DNA of 53,399 nt, from NCBI GenBank assembly GCA_023128035.1, contig JAGMES010000015.1, positions 1 through 53,399 on the forward strand. Direction: 5' to 3'. The notes under the pieces are model-generated. The model did not search any database. It saw only the letters and a program-made list of their open reading frames with translations, and was not told the origin of the DNA. Positions within the stretch are counted from its first letter, which is position 1; the number at the start of each line of letters is the position of its first letter. Positions 34,477 through 42,459 of this stretch are shown piece by piece. Origin of the DNA: Halanaerobiales bacterium (GTDB taxonomy: Bacteria > Bacillota_F > Halanaerobiia > DY22613). The translations under genes were made by a program, and so were the position numbers.

Positions 34477-34508
34477 ATCTCATACTCTCTCTTTTTTTAG
34501 ATTTAGAA

Positions 34509-34760
34509 TTATTCTGCTTGAACTTTATTTAAAGTGATCTTAATCGCAGAAACATAGAAGTTAGTATTTTCTTCGCTTTGCATTTCTTCGTCATACAATA
34601 AAGTTTCTGTAATTTCATATCCACCTAACCGTGTAGATATTAGAGCAACATCAACAGCCTTTTTGATATGCACTCCACGTGCTAATACAGATACTTCATT
34701 TTCTTGTTCCAAAGCTCTGATATAAGTATCCAAATTTTTCTTGCCTATAAACACGTCCAT
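34509..34760 (-). CDS. alba: Alba family chromatin protein
   Basis: An 83-residue protein starting at the ATG 34760-34758, which fits Alba length; a longer in-frame extension upstream has no ribosome binding site. It aligns along its length with archaeal Alba: VFIGKK (strand 1 and the DNA-contacting Lys pair), a helix, then ARGVHIKKAVDVAL, the family signature, then the hairpin and VSAIKITLNK. Alba dimers coat DNA or RNA in archaea. Lying between the prohead protease and the scaffold-like gene, it is expressed with virion parts and may compact the packaged genome, displace host chromatin or bind RNA. Confidence 0.9.
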   Translation of the reverse strand: MDVFIGKKNLDTYIRALEQENEVSVLARGVHIKKAVDVALISTRLGGYEITETLLYDEEMQSEENTNFYVSAIKITLNKVQAE

Positions 34761-34892
34761 GTGTTCCGACCTTCTTTCTTGCTTTTCCTTATAGAAGTAA
34801 ATATTAATTAAAAGTATGAAAATAAACAATTCTACATAAGTATAACTAAATTCTCACAACTATATTAAAAATATAGGAGTTAGTTTTACTAT

Positions 34893-34908
34893 GCTATACT
34901 TTGCTATC
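34893..34908 (-). promoter_or_regulatory. ATAG motif upstream of Alba
   Basis: Read on the minus strand this is GATAGCAAAGTATAGC, a one-to-two base variant of GATAGTAAAGTATAGG found in other gaps, with a third ATAG four bases on. It lies in the short gap upstream of the Alba gene and could drive or control it separately from the glycan genes. Confidence 0.45.
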
Positions 34909-34921
34909 AAAACTTACTATT

Positions 34922-35860
34922 TTAATTATCATGTAATATACAACGTTCATCTTTTTCACATATGTCTTTAGGAACATCTAAGATACACAATAAATTAGCC
35001 GGCAAAGAAGTGAATGATACCTCTACAAATCTTACTTTAGTTATCTTCCTCCAACATCGTCCATCTACACAAACCTTCTGGGTACATTCTTCTATTGGTA
35101 ATGGATATTCAATATGAATAGAGAAGTTTCTAATTTCACCTTTAAGTATTCCTTCCCATGCCCTTAATGCCATATTCAAATCCTTTCTTAGTTTAACTAT
35201 TATAAAGAAGCCCTTTTTATCAACATGAGTTTTTAAATTATTCCATTCAAGAAGAAGTTCTCCAACTTGCACTCCTTCATGCTCATTCATTACATTAAGA
35301 AACTTCGTGGGAGTAGATTTCATTTCTTCAAACATATTATTTAAAGCATCGTAAGTAATCTCGTCTCCCTCTAAATCTTCTACAGGTACTGATGCATAGC
35401 CGAAACAAATATTTTCATCGGTTGACTTAACAAGAGTAATACCGCTCATCTCGTGAACTTCCTTATCCCCTGAAGGAACAATCGCCAAATCATATAATTT
35501 AATGTTATTAGTGTACACTCCTGTATTATTAAATGTTATATGTAAATGATTTGGAGTTTCGTCATAAGGGATATTAAAATAATCACCAAACGCTCTGTAT
35601 AATCTGAACAGAACAGCTTCCTTTTGATTTTCTGATAAGTCCTCTCCTGCGATTACAATGTCAACGTCTGAACCTTTACCATGGATCGCAACCCCTCCCA
35701 CTAAATATATAAAATTTCTTATTAAAGCAGATTTGGAAAAACAACTTTTAACGTCATCCAATTCAAATTTAGCATTTTCTAATCCTTCATGCGAAGGGAC
35801 AGGAAGGAATTCTCCCTTCATTGCTGCTTCGGTTAATCTTTTTATTTCATCTTTTTTCAT
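34922..35860 (-). CDS. Nucleotidyltransferase fused to prohead protease
   Basis: A 312-residue two-domain protein. Residues 45-145 carry a minimal nucleotidyltransferase core: VGGVAIHGKGSDVDIVI, with the Gly pair (55-56), Ser64 and Asp65/Asp67, and a later Asp124. Residues 150-300 match phage prohead proteases of the XkdF/S78 group: GYASVPVEDLEGDEIT, MNEHEG with the likely catalytic His194, and GEIRNFSIHIEY with the likely Ser247, then a conserved SFTSLPAN. The protease should clip capsid or scaffold proteins during maturation. The transferase may be tied to portal or assembly proteins. The ATG overlaps the NeuB stop. Confidence 0.75.
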   Translation of the reverse strand: MKKDEIKRLTEAAMKGEFLPVPSHEGLENAKFELDDVKSCFSKSALIRNFIYLVGGVAIHGKGSDVDIVIAGEDLSENQKEAVLFRLYRAFGDYFNIPYDETPNHLHITFNNTGVYTNNIKLYDLAIVPSGDKEVHEMSGITLVKSTDENICFGYASVPVEDLEGDEITYDALNNMFEEMKSTPTKFLNVMNEHEGVQVGELLLEWNNLKTHVDKKGFFIIVKLRKDLNMALRAWEGILKGEIRNFSIHIEYPLPIEECTQKVCVDGRCWRKITKVRFVEVSFTSLPANLLCILDVPKDICEKDERCILHDN

Positions 35861-36882
35861 TTTAACTTTTCAGTCATACTCCACATTATATGCGTATCTT
35901 GAGAAATATCTACTTTCGCTTTCATAGTTAGTAATTTAGGAATAAAGAAAGGACTAATACCTACATTTGGTGCTTTGGTTGTTATCATATTATCTGTGAA
36001 TGTTTCCCCTTCTTTAATATCTCTTAATGCTACTACTGTTCTTCGATAATTATTAAAACACTCTGATTCATTATCCATTGGTTTTTTATAATGATACCTT
36101 AAAGCCTTTTCAGCATCACGTATATTTTGTACATATTCTTTTAGTTGTGAAGGCTCAAGACTCATAGCATGATCAAATCCCTCAAAACTATGATTAAGGG
36201 TAATATGCTTTTCAAATACTTCTGCTCCCATTGCTACTGCCACAGGAGCTATTGAAACACCAAATTGATGATCACTAAAACCAATAATGTATTGAGGATA
36301 TAAATCTTTTAATATTTTAATAAAACGAAGATTCATATTTTTTGGTTCAACCGGATATTGACTACTGCAATGCATTATAGTTAATGGATATTTATCCTTT
36401 TTAGTTCTTCTCTTTCCTAATACACCCACAGCATCTTTTATGTTTTGCGTGTAAGCCATTCCTGTAGATATGTAAATAGGAACATTGCGTTTAGCAACCT
36501 CCACTAGTAACGGATAGTCAGTAAGACTGTGTGCTGCTAATTTAATGCCATCTAAATCTAAATCATCTAAAAACTCTACACTTTGTATATCAAATGGAGT
36601 TACTATAAAATCTATTTTATTTCTTTTGTATTCTCTTAATTCTTGATATTCCTCTTTTGATAATTCGAGATGTTCTCTAATTTCCCTATATGTTTTACCA
36701 AAGGAAGGGAAATCCATAAATGGTTTATCTAATACATCCTTAGTAACCATTTGAGAAACTGTTCGTTTCTGAAATTTAATTGCATTAGCTTTACATTTAA
36801 TTGCCATATCTATAAGTCGTTTAGCTATCTCTACATCACCATTATGACAGAGACCCGCTTCTGCTATAATATAAGCTTTCAT
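35857..36882 (-). CDS. neuB: Sialic-acid-type synthase NeuB
   Basis: Condenses phosphoenolpyruvate with an N-acyl-mannosamine-like sugar to give sialic, legionaminic or pseudaminic-type acids. The barrel has AEAGLCHNGD (7-16), AIKFQKR (34-40), ISTGMA, MHCSSQYPVE, IGFSDH and the metal-binding EKHITLNHSFEG. The C-terminal 60 residues (RRTVVALRDIKEGE, then KAPNVGISP) form the SAF/antifreeze-like domain. At 341 residues it is complete. It is coupled by overlaps to FkbM upstream and the prohead protease downstream. The precursor-forming epimerase is not in the window, so the substrate may come from the host. Confidence 0.9.
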   Translation of the reverse strand: MKAYIIAEAGLCHNGDVEIAKRLIDMAIKCKANAIKFQKRTVSQMVTKDVLDKPFMDFPSFGKTYREIREHLELSKEEYQELREYKRNKIDFIVTPFDIQSVEFLDDLDLDGIKLAAHSLTDYPLLVEVAKRNVPIYISTGMAYTQNIKDAVGVLGKRRTKKDKYPLTIMHCSSQYPVEPKNMNLRFIKILKDLYPQYIIGFSDHQFGVSIAPVAVAMGAEVFEKHITLNHSFEGFDHAMSLEPSQLKEYVQNIRDAEKALRYHYKKPMDNESECFNNYRRTVVALRDIKEGETFTDNMITTKAPNVGISPFFIPKLLTMKAKVDISQDTHIMWSMTEKLK

Positions 36883-37478
36883 CTTTTGCTCCCATACACA
36901 TTTGTACCTTCTATAATTGTATTAAATCCATAATCATTTAATTTCTTATTAATTACATTAACTGTTAGTTTTCCATTTCTTGTATGTTCACAAGCAATTA
37001 CTACATTTTGAATATAATCACTAAACGATTTAACTCCCCCTTCTAACATTTCAATTTCGGAACCCTCAATATCAGCTTTGAGAAAATTTACATGCTTAAT
37101 ATTTAATAACTCACACAATCCATCTAAAGTAACAACTGGTAATTGTACAATCTCATTGGTTTTATTTCCTACAAATCCACAAGAGGAGGAAGTTTTACGA
37201 ATAAAAAAATCTTTAACTCCACATACATCAAACAGACCATAATTAAGGAAAAGTATATTATGAAATTTAGAACTTTTATTTATTAAACTATTGAATAATA
37301 AGGGATTGGGTTCAATTGCTATTACTCTCCCTTCATCTTTAACTATCCCGCTAAATTGAAATGTCTCCTCTCCTACATGAGCACCAACATCAAATACTAC
37401 ATTCCCTTCAGAAAGGGAATAATATTTAAGATAATTATTATTTTCGAATGAACAATTAGTAATTCTCATTCCTGTCAT
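36879..37478 (-). CDS. FkbM-type SAM methyltransferase
   Basis: O-methyltransferase of the FkbM family, here expected to methylate a sugar. The SAM-binding strand is VVFDVGAHVGEE (27-38), the acidic loop IAIEPNPLLF follows (about 54-63), and the family-typical FLKADIEGSEIEML is near 132-145. 199 residues, compact and complete. ATG shares a base with the upstream stop (TAATG), and the stop overlaps the NeuB start. With NeuB and the cytidylyltransferase it suggests a methylated sialic-acid-like residue. Confidence 0.8.
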   Translation of the reverse strand: MTGMRITNCSFENNNYLKYYSLSEGNVVFDVGAHVGEETFQFSGIVKDEGRVIAIEPNPLLFNSLINKSSKFHNILFLNYGLFDVCGVKDFFIRKTSSSCGFVGNKTNEIVQLPVVTLDGLCELLNIKHVNFLKADIEGSEIEMLEGGVKSFSDYIQNVVIACEHTRNGKLTVNVINKKLNDYGFNTIIEGTNVYGSKR

Positions 37479-38686
37479 TACACTTCCTTCTGTGCATAAA
37501 CTGACATTACATTCATAAAGTGTGCATTTTTATCATTTTGATAAGGTGTACCATAGAAGGGATAACATATATTCGATATTTCAAATCCATTACTTTCTAA
37601 CATTCTCTTTATACTTTGAGGATTAAAATAGAATAAATGTTCATCCGGTTTAATTAATCCTTTCATATGCGGATAATTATCAATATTAGGTAGATGTGAA
37701 ATGACAAGTAATCCTCTGTCATATAATATGTCATATGCTTTATTTATATATTGGGAAGGAAATCTTAAATGTTCAAGAGTTCCTCTTAAATGCACCACAT
37801 CATATTTAGTTCCAAAGTTATAAGTGGGAAAGTTACCAATACGATATCCCCCTCTAACATCTATTCCATCTTTATCAAAAGTATCGGATAAATAAGAAAG
37901 AAATGTACCATCTCCACATCCAACATCAAGAAATTTTCCTTTGTCCTCATATCGCATCAGTTCTGCTATGTCTAATTGATATTGTAATATTCGCTTTTCT
38001 CTTCCTTCATCTCGTGTAATGGCATAACCATCATAATTATATTTTCCTTGAGGAAATTGAAATACAACTTCACAATCTGTACATTTATAAAGATTATCCC
38101 CAGGTAGAAATCTTTCTACATTTTTAGAATTACAGATTAAACATTTCGGTATTTCTTGTCTTGCTGTCTCTAAATCCTTTTTAGTGTGTATGTCTACAAA
38201 GTTATGATTATCTTCAATAGTAGTAATGTGAGAACTGGGAATACCATCAAATAATGCTTTTCTGGAAATAACTCTCACCGTTCCGGTACGTCTTTTATTT
38301 ATAACTGTAAAAAGATCTTCACATTCAGAAGTGAAATAAGTTTGAATGCATTTATCTATAAATTGAGGAGTTCTAAAAGGATTATCGCATTGTAAGATTA
38401 CACATTCTTTTTCTTCCGGATAACTCTCCATAACTTCCTTTACCGGTTCAAGAATACTTACTTCTCCCTCAGAATATTTAGGGTTTCTTATGAAAGCATC
38501 TGCTCCATTCTCATTTGCTATACCCAGAATCTCTGCATTCTCTGATGTCACCACAACTTTATGGACTTTTCTTGCAAATAAAGCTTGTTTAATTGCAATC
38601 TCTACCAATGGAGAATTATTTATAATTTGTAAGTTTTTTTTAACTAACCTTCGAGAATATCCTTTTGCAGGAATTATAACCAACAT
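37478..38686 (-). CDS. CMP-sugar synthetase fused to a methyltransferase
   Basis: A 402-residue fusion. The N-terminal 180 residues are a cytidylyltransferase of the NeuA type: IIPAKGYSRRLVKKNL, ILQCDNPFRTP and HNFVDIHTKKDLE. Residues about 186-212 hold a zinc ribbon (CLIC, CTDC). The rest is a class I SAM methyltransferase (GKFLDVGCGDGTFL, then VVHLRGTLEHLRFP), the zinc-ribbon plus Methyltransf_23 arrangement often used on nucleotide sugars. The fusion would activate a nonulosonic acid with CMP and methylate it. It overlaps FkbM. Confidence 0.8.
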   Translation of the reverse strand: MLVIIPAKGYSRRLVKKNLQIINNSPLVEIAIKQALFARKVHKVVVTSENAEILGIANENGADAFIRNPKYSEGEVSILEPVKEVMESYPEEKECVILQCDNPFRTPQFIDKCIQTYFTSECEDLFTVINKRRTGTVRVISRKALFDGIPSSHITTIEDNHNFVDIHTKKDLETARQEIPKCLICNSKNVERFLPGDNLYKCTDCEVVFQFPQGKYNYDGYAITRDEGREKRILQYQLDIAELMRYEDKGKFLDVGCGDGTFLSYLSDTFDKDGIDVRGGYRIGNFPTYNFGTKYDVVHLRGTLEHLRFPSQYINKAYDILYDRGLLVISHLPNIDNYPHMKGLIKPDEHLFYFNPQSIKRMLESNGFEISNICYPFYGTPYQNDKNAHFMNVMSVYAQKEV

Positions 38687-38709
38687 AAAATATGTACCTC
38701 TCCCAATGA

Positions 38710-39507
38710 TTACAATTTAGTTATATTATACTTAGGCTTTTCTTTCCACAAATAGCTCCACCAAATATCATCAAGTTTCCTATAAACAGAATAGTTTTCT
38801 TCTCCTTGTATTAGACTATATTCCCAAGGCTTTCTTCCGCATAAATGAAGTATTTTAATGCCATTCCTGATTTCTTTCCATTGTTGATAATGATAAACTA
38901 AAAATCGTTTAAGTACATTAAATTGAAGAGGGAGATATTGGAATTGAATATCTTTATTCCTAAAGATTAATTCATTAAGCACATCCTGATCCGCCTCTTT
39001 CCATTTTTGTTCTACTGCTATTTTCTGTATATCGTCAAAGCATGTTTTTTGAAATACACTTTTGTTTATAACAAACATACCTGCATTAATTTTAGTATGA
39101 TTATCTTTATAATTTCTGAAAGGAACAATTCCTGAATCTTTCACAGCTAACATATCATACTTTGAAATCTCATTCCCTATAAGATAATCCATATTACCAA
39201 GACATAACATATCAGTATCCAAATATATTATACGATCATAATCTTTGAACACAGAAGTGAATATCATTAATTTAGGATATACTTTCTCAAATCTTGCAAC
39301 GTGGGATTTCATATCTTTGAAGAGAGAATCATCAATTTTAACTATTTCATCCACTCTATCATAACGAGTAATATTCTCACTAATCAGAATCTTATGAGTA
39401 AATAATAATTGGGGTGAGTTCCTTTCTATTGAGTTAAGAAGACATTCTAATCCAATTAAATGATGTTGAGGAGATAAAAAAACTAATGCTGTATTTGGTG
39501 TTTTCAT
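38710..39507 (-). CDS. Glycosyltransferase family 8-like
   Basis: A 265-residue retaining glycosyltransferase of the glycogenin/LgtC sort. The DxD metal site is in IIYLDTDMLCLGNM (about 94-107), followed by TKINAGMFVINK and ADQDVLNELI, then a C-terminal ILHLCGRKPWEY with a conserved-looking His. The acceptor sugar cannot be told. It lies between the NeuA-like fusion and the GT2-containing fusion in one leftward run, so it probably adds one residue of the same glycan. Confidence 0.75.
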   Translation of the reverse strand: MKTPNTALVFLSPQHHLIGLECLLNSIERNSPQLLFTHKILISENITRYDRVDEIVKIDDSLFKDMKSHVARFEKVYPKLMIFTSVFKDYDRIIYLDTDMLCLGNMDYLIGNEISKYDMLAVKDSGIVPFRNYKDNHTKINAGMFVINKSVFQKTCFDDIQKIAVEQKWKEADQDVLNELIFRNKDIQFQYLPLQFNVLKRFLVYHYQQWKEIRNGIKILHLCGRKPWEYSLIQGEENYSVYRKLDDIWWSYLWKEKPKYNITKL

Positions 39508-39523
39508 TTGAATGATATTCCTT

Positions 39524-41020
39524 TTATACCAACACTTTTTCTATATCTTTCTTCTTGAACGCCTTTAGTTTAGTATTAGGTGTAAGATTCCAAACTTTGT
39601 ATCCATGTTCTTCCAAAACCTTAGCAGCGTGATTCATAGCAGCATTTTGTCTTTCAATAGCAGGATTATCATAACGAGCATTAGGAGCTTCTTCATAGAA
39701 ATGCATTCGTGTTTCAGCTCCTGTTTCAAACCAATCCTGTCCTAAAAGATATATCGGATTACATCCCATATAAGCAACGATTTGTAGTATCATAAATACT
39801 ACATTAGAACCCCAATATACTGTTTTATCGCAATCAAAGGAAAACTGTGGATAAGTAATTGGATTTCTAAAATCTAAAGGAACTATATTTGGTAATTCCA
39901 TTAATTGAGAATAGCCTGCTGGTATAAATTTAAATTTACAATCAAAGTTTTTAATATCTTCCTCACGTTCTATCACACAATTTCTGCTTTCAACACCATA
40001 GTATTTAACTTTTAAACCCAAATGTTCAAATATTCTATTACATCCGAATGTGATTTCGTTTTCTAATTTAGATGTATCAATACCACTAAGAGAAGGACCG
40101 CAACCTAAAATAAAACAACGCTTATCTTTATGAATGTCTTTAAAATGTCTTATATTATACACCGCATTATTCCTAACATTTTCTATTTCTTTATTTATAA
40201 TATTCAATCCTTTTTCTTGCATAATCTGTTGATAACGAGTGCCATTTATAAAATATGAATCTCCTCTAATACCATTTATGTTCCATTTTTTATTGAAGTA
40301 AAGTCCTCCCCTTTCATTTTCAATGCCTTCTCGATAGCTTATAAATTCCTCATTTCCTCCACAATCATGTATAGCATTGATGGAGGGAGTAATAGCAAAT
40401 TCCCAATTTGTCCTTCTTTTGCAAGTAAGAAAGAAATCTTCATGTTCCCTACCTATTTTAATGCGTTCATCCCATTGAACTTCTTGGAACAACTCTTTTC
40501 TGAATATTCCATTATTAGGAATAATATCGAATGGTCTCCAATAGACTAAACCATCACTAACATCTACATTTTTTGGTAATCTAAGAACTCTCTCTAAATA
40601 TCCATCGTTTATTTTCACATCCCAAGCTTCTACTTCGGGAAGATAGGTTTTCCCATGTAACCAACTTATTCCTATTCCACCCAGATTAGAACGATTTTCT
40701 AAATAAGGCAACATAGATAGTGTATTAGGAGAGATATAATTATCATCATCTAATTGTAAAATATAAGTTGAATCTGACATCCTAATCATTGCATTTCTTA
40801 CAGCAGATAATCCTTTATTAAAAGGAAAAACTAAAAATGTAATATTAGCATTTTTAGAATATTTATCTACTATTCCTGCGTGTAAATCACGGAGAGCTGG
40901 AGAACCATCATATCCTACAATTATATCTTTTACTCCTGCATTTAGTACTGATAGAAGACACTGTTCAAATTTTTCAGGACGCAAAAAAGCTTTTATATTA
41001 CATGAAATATCTTTTTGCAT
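39524..41020 (-). CDS. GT2 glycosyltransferase fused to a sialyltransferase-like (GT42/DUF115) domain
   Basis: A 498-residue fusion. Residues 1-240 are a GT-A glycosyltransferase: CNIKAFLRPEKFEQ, FNKGLSAVRNAMI, LQLDDDNY (metal site) and a late GREHEDFFL. Residues about 300-498 read RCFILGCGPSLSGIDTSKL, then a Cys-Asn-Arg segment, GSNVVFMILQIVAYMGC, IYLLGQDW and VWNLTPNTKL. This is the layout of GT42 sialyltransferases (Cst type) and of the related DUF115/MptE domain. Given NeuB and the CMP-transferase nearby, transfer of a sialic-like sugar is the better reading, but the two families cannot be separated by eye. Confidence 0.7.
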   Translation of the reverse strand: MQKDISCNIKAFLRPEKFEQCLLSVLNAGVKDIIVGYDGSPALRDLHAGIVDKYSKNANITFLVFPFNKGLSAVRNAMIRMSDSTYILQLDDDNYISPNTLSMLPYLENRSNLGGIGISWLHGKTYLPEVEAWDVKINDGYLERVLRLPKNVDVSDGLVYWRPFDIIPNNGIFRKELFQEVQWDERIKIGREHEDFFLTCKRRTNWEFAITPSINAIHDCGGNEEFISYREGIENERGGLYFNKKWNINGIRGDSYFINGTRYQQIMQEKGLNIINKEIENVRNNAVYNIRHFKDIHKDKRCFILGCGPSLSGIDTSKLENEITFGCNRIFEHLGLKVKYYGVESRNCVIEREEDIKNFDCKFKFIPAGYSQLMELPNIVPLDFRNPITYPQFSFDCDKTVYWGSNVVFMILQIVAYMGCNPIYLLGQDWFETGAETRMHFYEEAPNARYDNPAIERQNAAMNHAAKVLEEHGYKVWNLTPNTKLKAFKKKDIEKVLV

Positions 41021-41041
41021 ATCATCTTCCTAAGTTCATAT

Positions 41042-41464
41042 TTAAAAATATATTGTTTCTATAAGATGTAAACAATTCTGAGTAGATTTTGATACTCTAA
41101 GTCTTTTTTTCTTTTCTTCTTCTTTATGACACTTCAAACATAAAGTAATGCCAAAAACACGTCCCGAAGCATGATAATTTAATATTTTATCACAAACAAT
41201 TTTCTTCTCTTCAAAGGATAACTTTCTTGTATCTATTACAAATAGGGATATAATTTCTGCGAGTGTTTTTTTATTGTGATGAACTTCTAATTTACCACCT
41301 TTCTGCCCACATTTTTGACAAGTAAAATTATCCCGTTCAAGAATTGGTCTTGTCCAAATCTTATATAATTTTTTATAGAGCATTTTCCGAAGAGAAGGAT
41401 TATCTTCATGTTTTACTTTGACAACACCTTGCCACTTTTGTCTTTTCTTTTTTCTCCTTCTCAT
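41042..41464 (-). CDS. HNH endonuclease inserted in the glycan operon
   Basis: About 140 residues. The ATG at 41464-41462 follows GGAGGGTGA, which is itself the end of the upstream gene, so it is tightly coupled. The core is RDNFTCQKCGQKGGKLEVHH, then ITLCLKCHKEEE: an HNH domain with two zinc Cys pairs of the McrA/phage type. The N-terminus is a Lys/Arg-rich DNA-binding tail. It differs from the other HNH families in the window and interrupts an otherwise functional sugar run, so it is most likely a homing gene. Confidence 0.8.
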   Translation of the reverse strand: MRRRKKKRQKWQGVVKVKHEDNPSLRKMLYKKLYKIWTRPILERDNFTCQKCGQKGGKLEVHHNKKTLAEIISLFVIDTRKLSFEEKKIVCDKILNYHASGRVFGITLCLKCHKEEEKKKRLRVSKSTQNCLHLIETIYF

Positions 41465-41466
41465 AT

Positions 41467-42405
41467 TCACCCTCCAGGGTGAAGACACTTTGAGCATATA
41501 AAATTAGAATCGGAGGGTTTTATTCCTATCGCTCTGTCTATAAAATCTTTGCGTTTTTGTCCATTCCATATTTCTTCTAATGTATTAGTCTTAAGACTTC
41601 CCCACACTTCATCTCTATCATAACAAGCACAACATGGTAGGATTTCTAAATTATAGAGAATATGTAATCCCGCTCGGTATCTCCAACAATCAAAAGGATT
41701 AAATTTATCTATTGTTCTATGAAACTCAGTGCCATCCCATGGACCTATTCTTACTTTTCCTGCTCTGTTATGGAATGGATAATATCTAATATTCATATTC
41801 TTAATAGGAATATTATAAAAAGTAAGAATCTTATTTATTGTTTGAAGCCATTCTTCTTTAGAATAAAAATACATTGAACCGTCTATTGACATCCCAGAAA
41901 CAGTATTTATGAATGTTTTTATTCTACTATTATTAATTTTAAGATAATTTACCATATTTTTAAGTGCTATATCATATTTCTCTTTACCAGTAAGAAATTC
42001 CCATGTCTTTTTATCTTTACCAAAAAATGAAAAGAATATCATAGAACGATTTGTCTTATCATGTTTTAAAAGCACGTTTATTATCTTTTCCGAAATATCA
42101 GAGCTTAATGGAATTCCATTAGTTGATAATTCTACATAACATTTAGGGAAATATTGAAATATAGTTTCTACTCTTTCTACTATTTTCTTATCCATAAAAG
42201 GATCATTCATTAAATATGGACAAATTTTGTTTGAGTAATCCTCTCCAAGAAATGATTTCAATTCATCTAACACATGAAGGAATGATTTATCATTCATATA
42301 TCCTGGATTTTTATAATGCCAACTGTGTCTGTAGGGACAAACTATGCATTTTCCGCTACACGCTGAAATTGTCATAATTTGAATTAATTTTATTTGGTTG
42401 TTCAT
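41467..42405 (-). CDS. Radical SAM / SPASM-type protein
   Basis: About 312 residues from ATG 42405; a TTG four codons earlier is possible. The cluster motif is CSGKCIVC (Cys16, 20, 23). The C-terminus has ILPCCACYDRDEVWGSLKTN, then EEIWNGQKR and CSKC, the SPASM-like auxiliary cluster region. Such enzymes modify peptides or sugars, or act as group-transfer enzymes in surface-glycan clusters. Placement between two glycosyltransferase genes suggests a sugar or glycoprotein substrate; the reaction is unknown. Confidence 0.8.
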   Translation of the reverse strand: MNNQIKLIQIMTISACSGKCIVCPYRHSWHYKNPGYMNDKSFLHVLDELKSFLGEDYSNKICPYLMNDPFMDKKIVERVETIFQYFPKCYVELSTNGIPLSSDISEKIINVLLKHDKTNRSMIFFSFFGKDKKTWEFLTGKEKYDIALKNMVNYLKINNSRIKTFINTVSGMSIDGSMYFYSKEEWLQTINKILTFYNIPIKNMNIRYYPFHNRAGKVRIGPWDGTEFHRTIDKFNPFDCWRYRAGLHILYNLEILPCCACYDRDEVWGSLKTNTLEEIWNGQKRKDFIDRAIGIKPSDSNFICSKCLHPGG

Positions 42406-42459
42406 TTTAACACTCAAAGTTTTCTGGTAAATATTCTAAAATATCAAAATTATTAGAAT

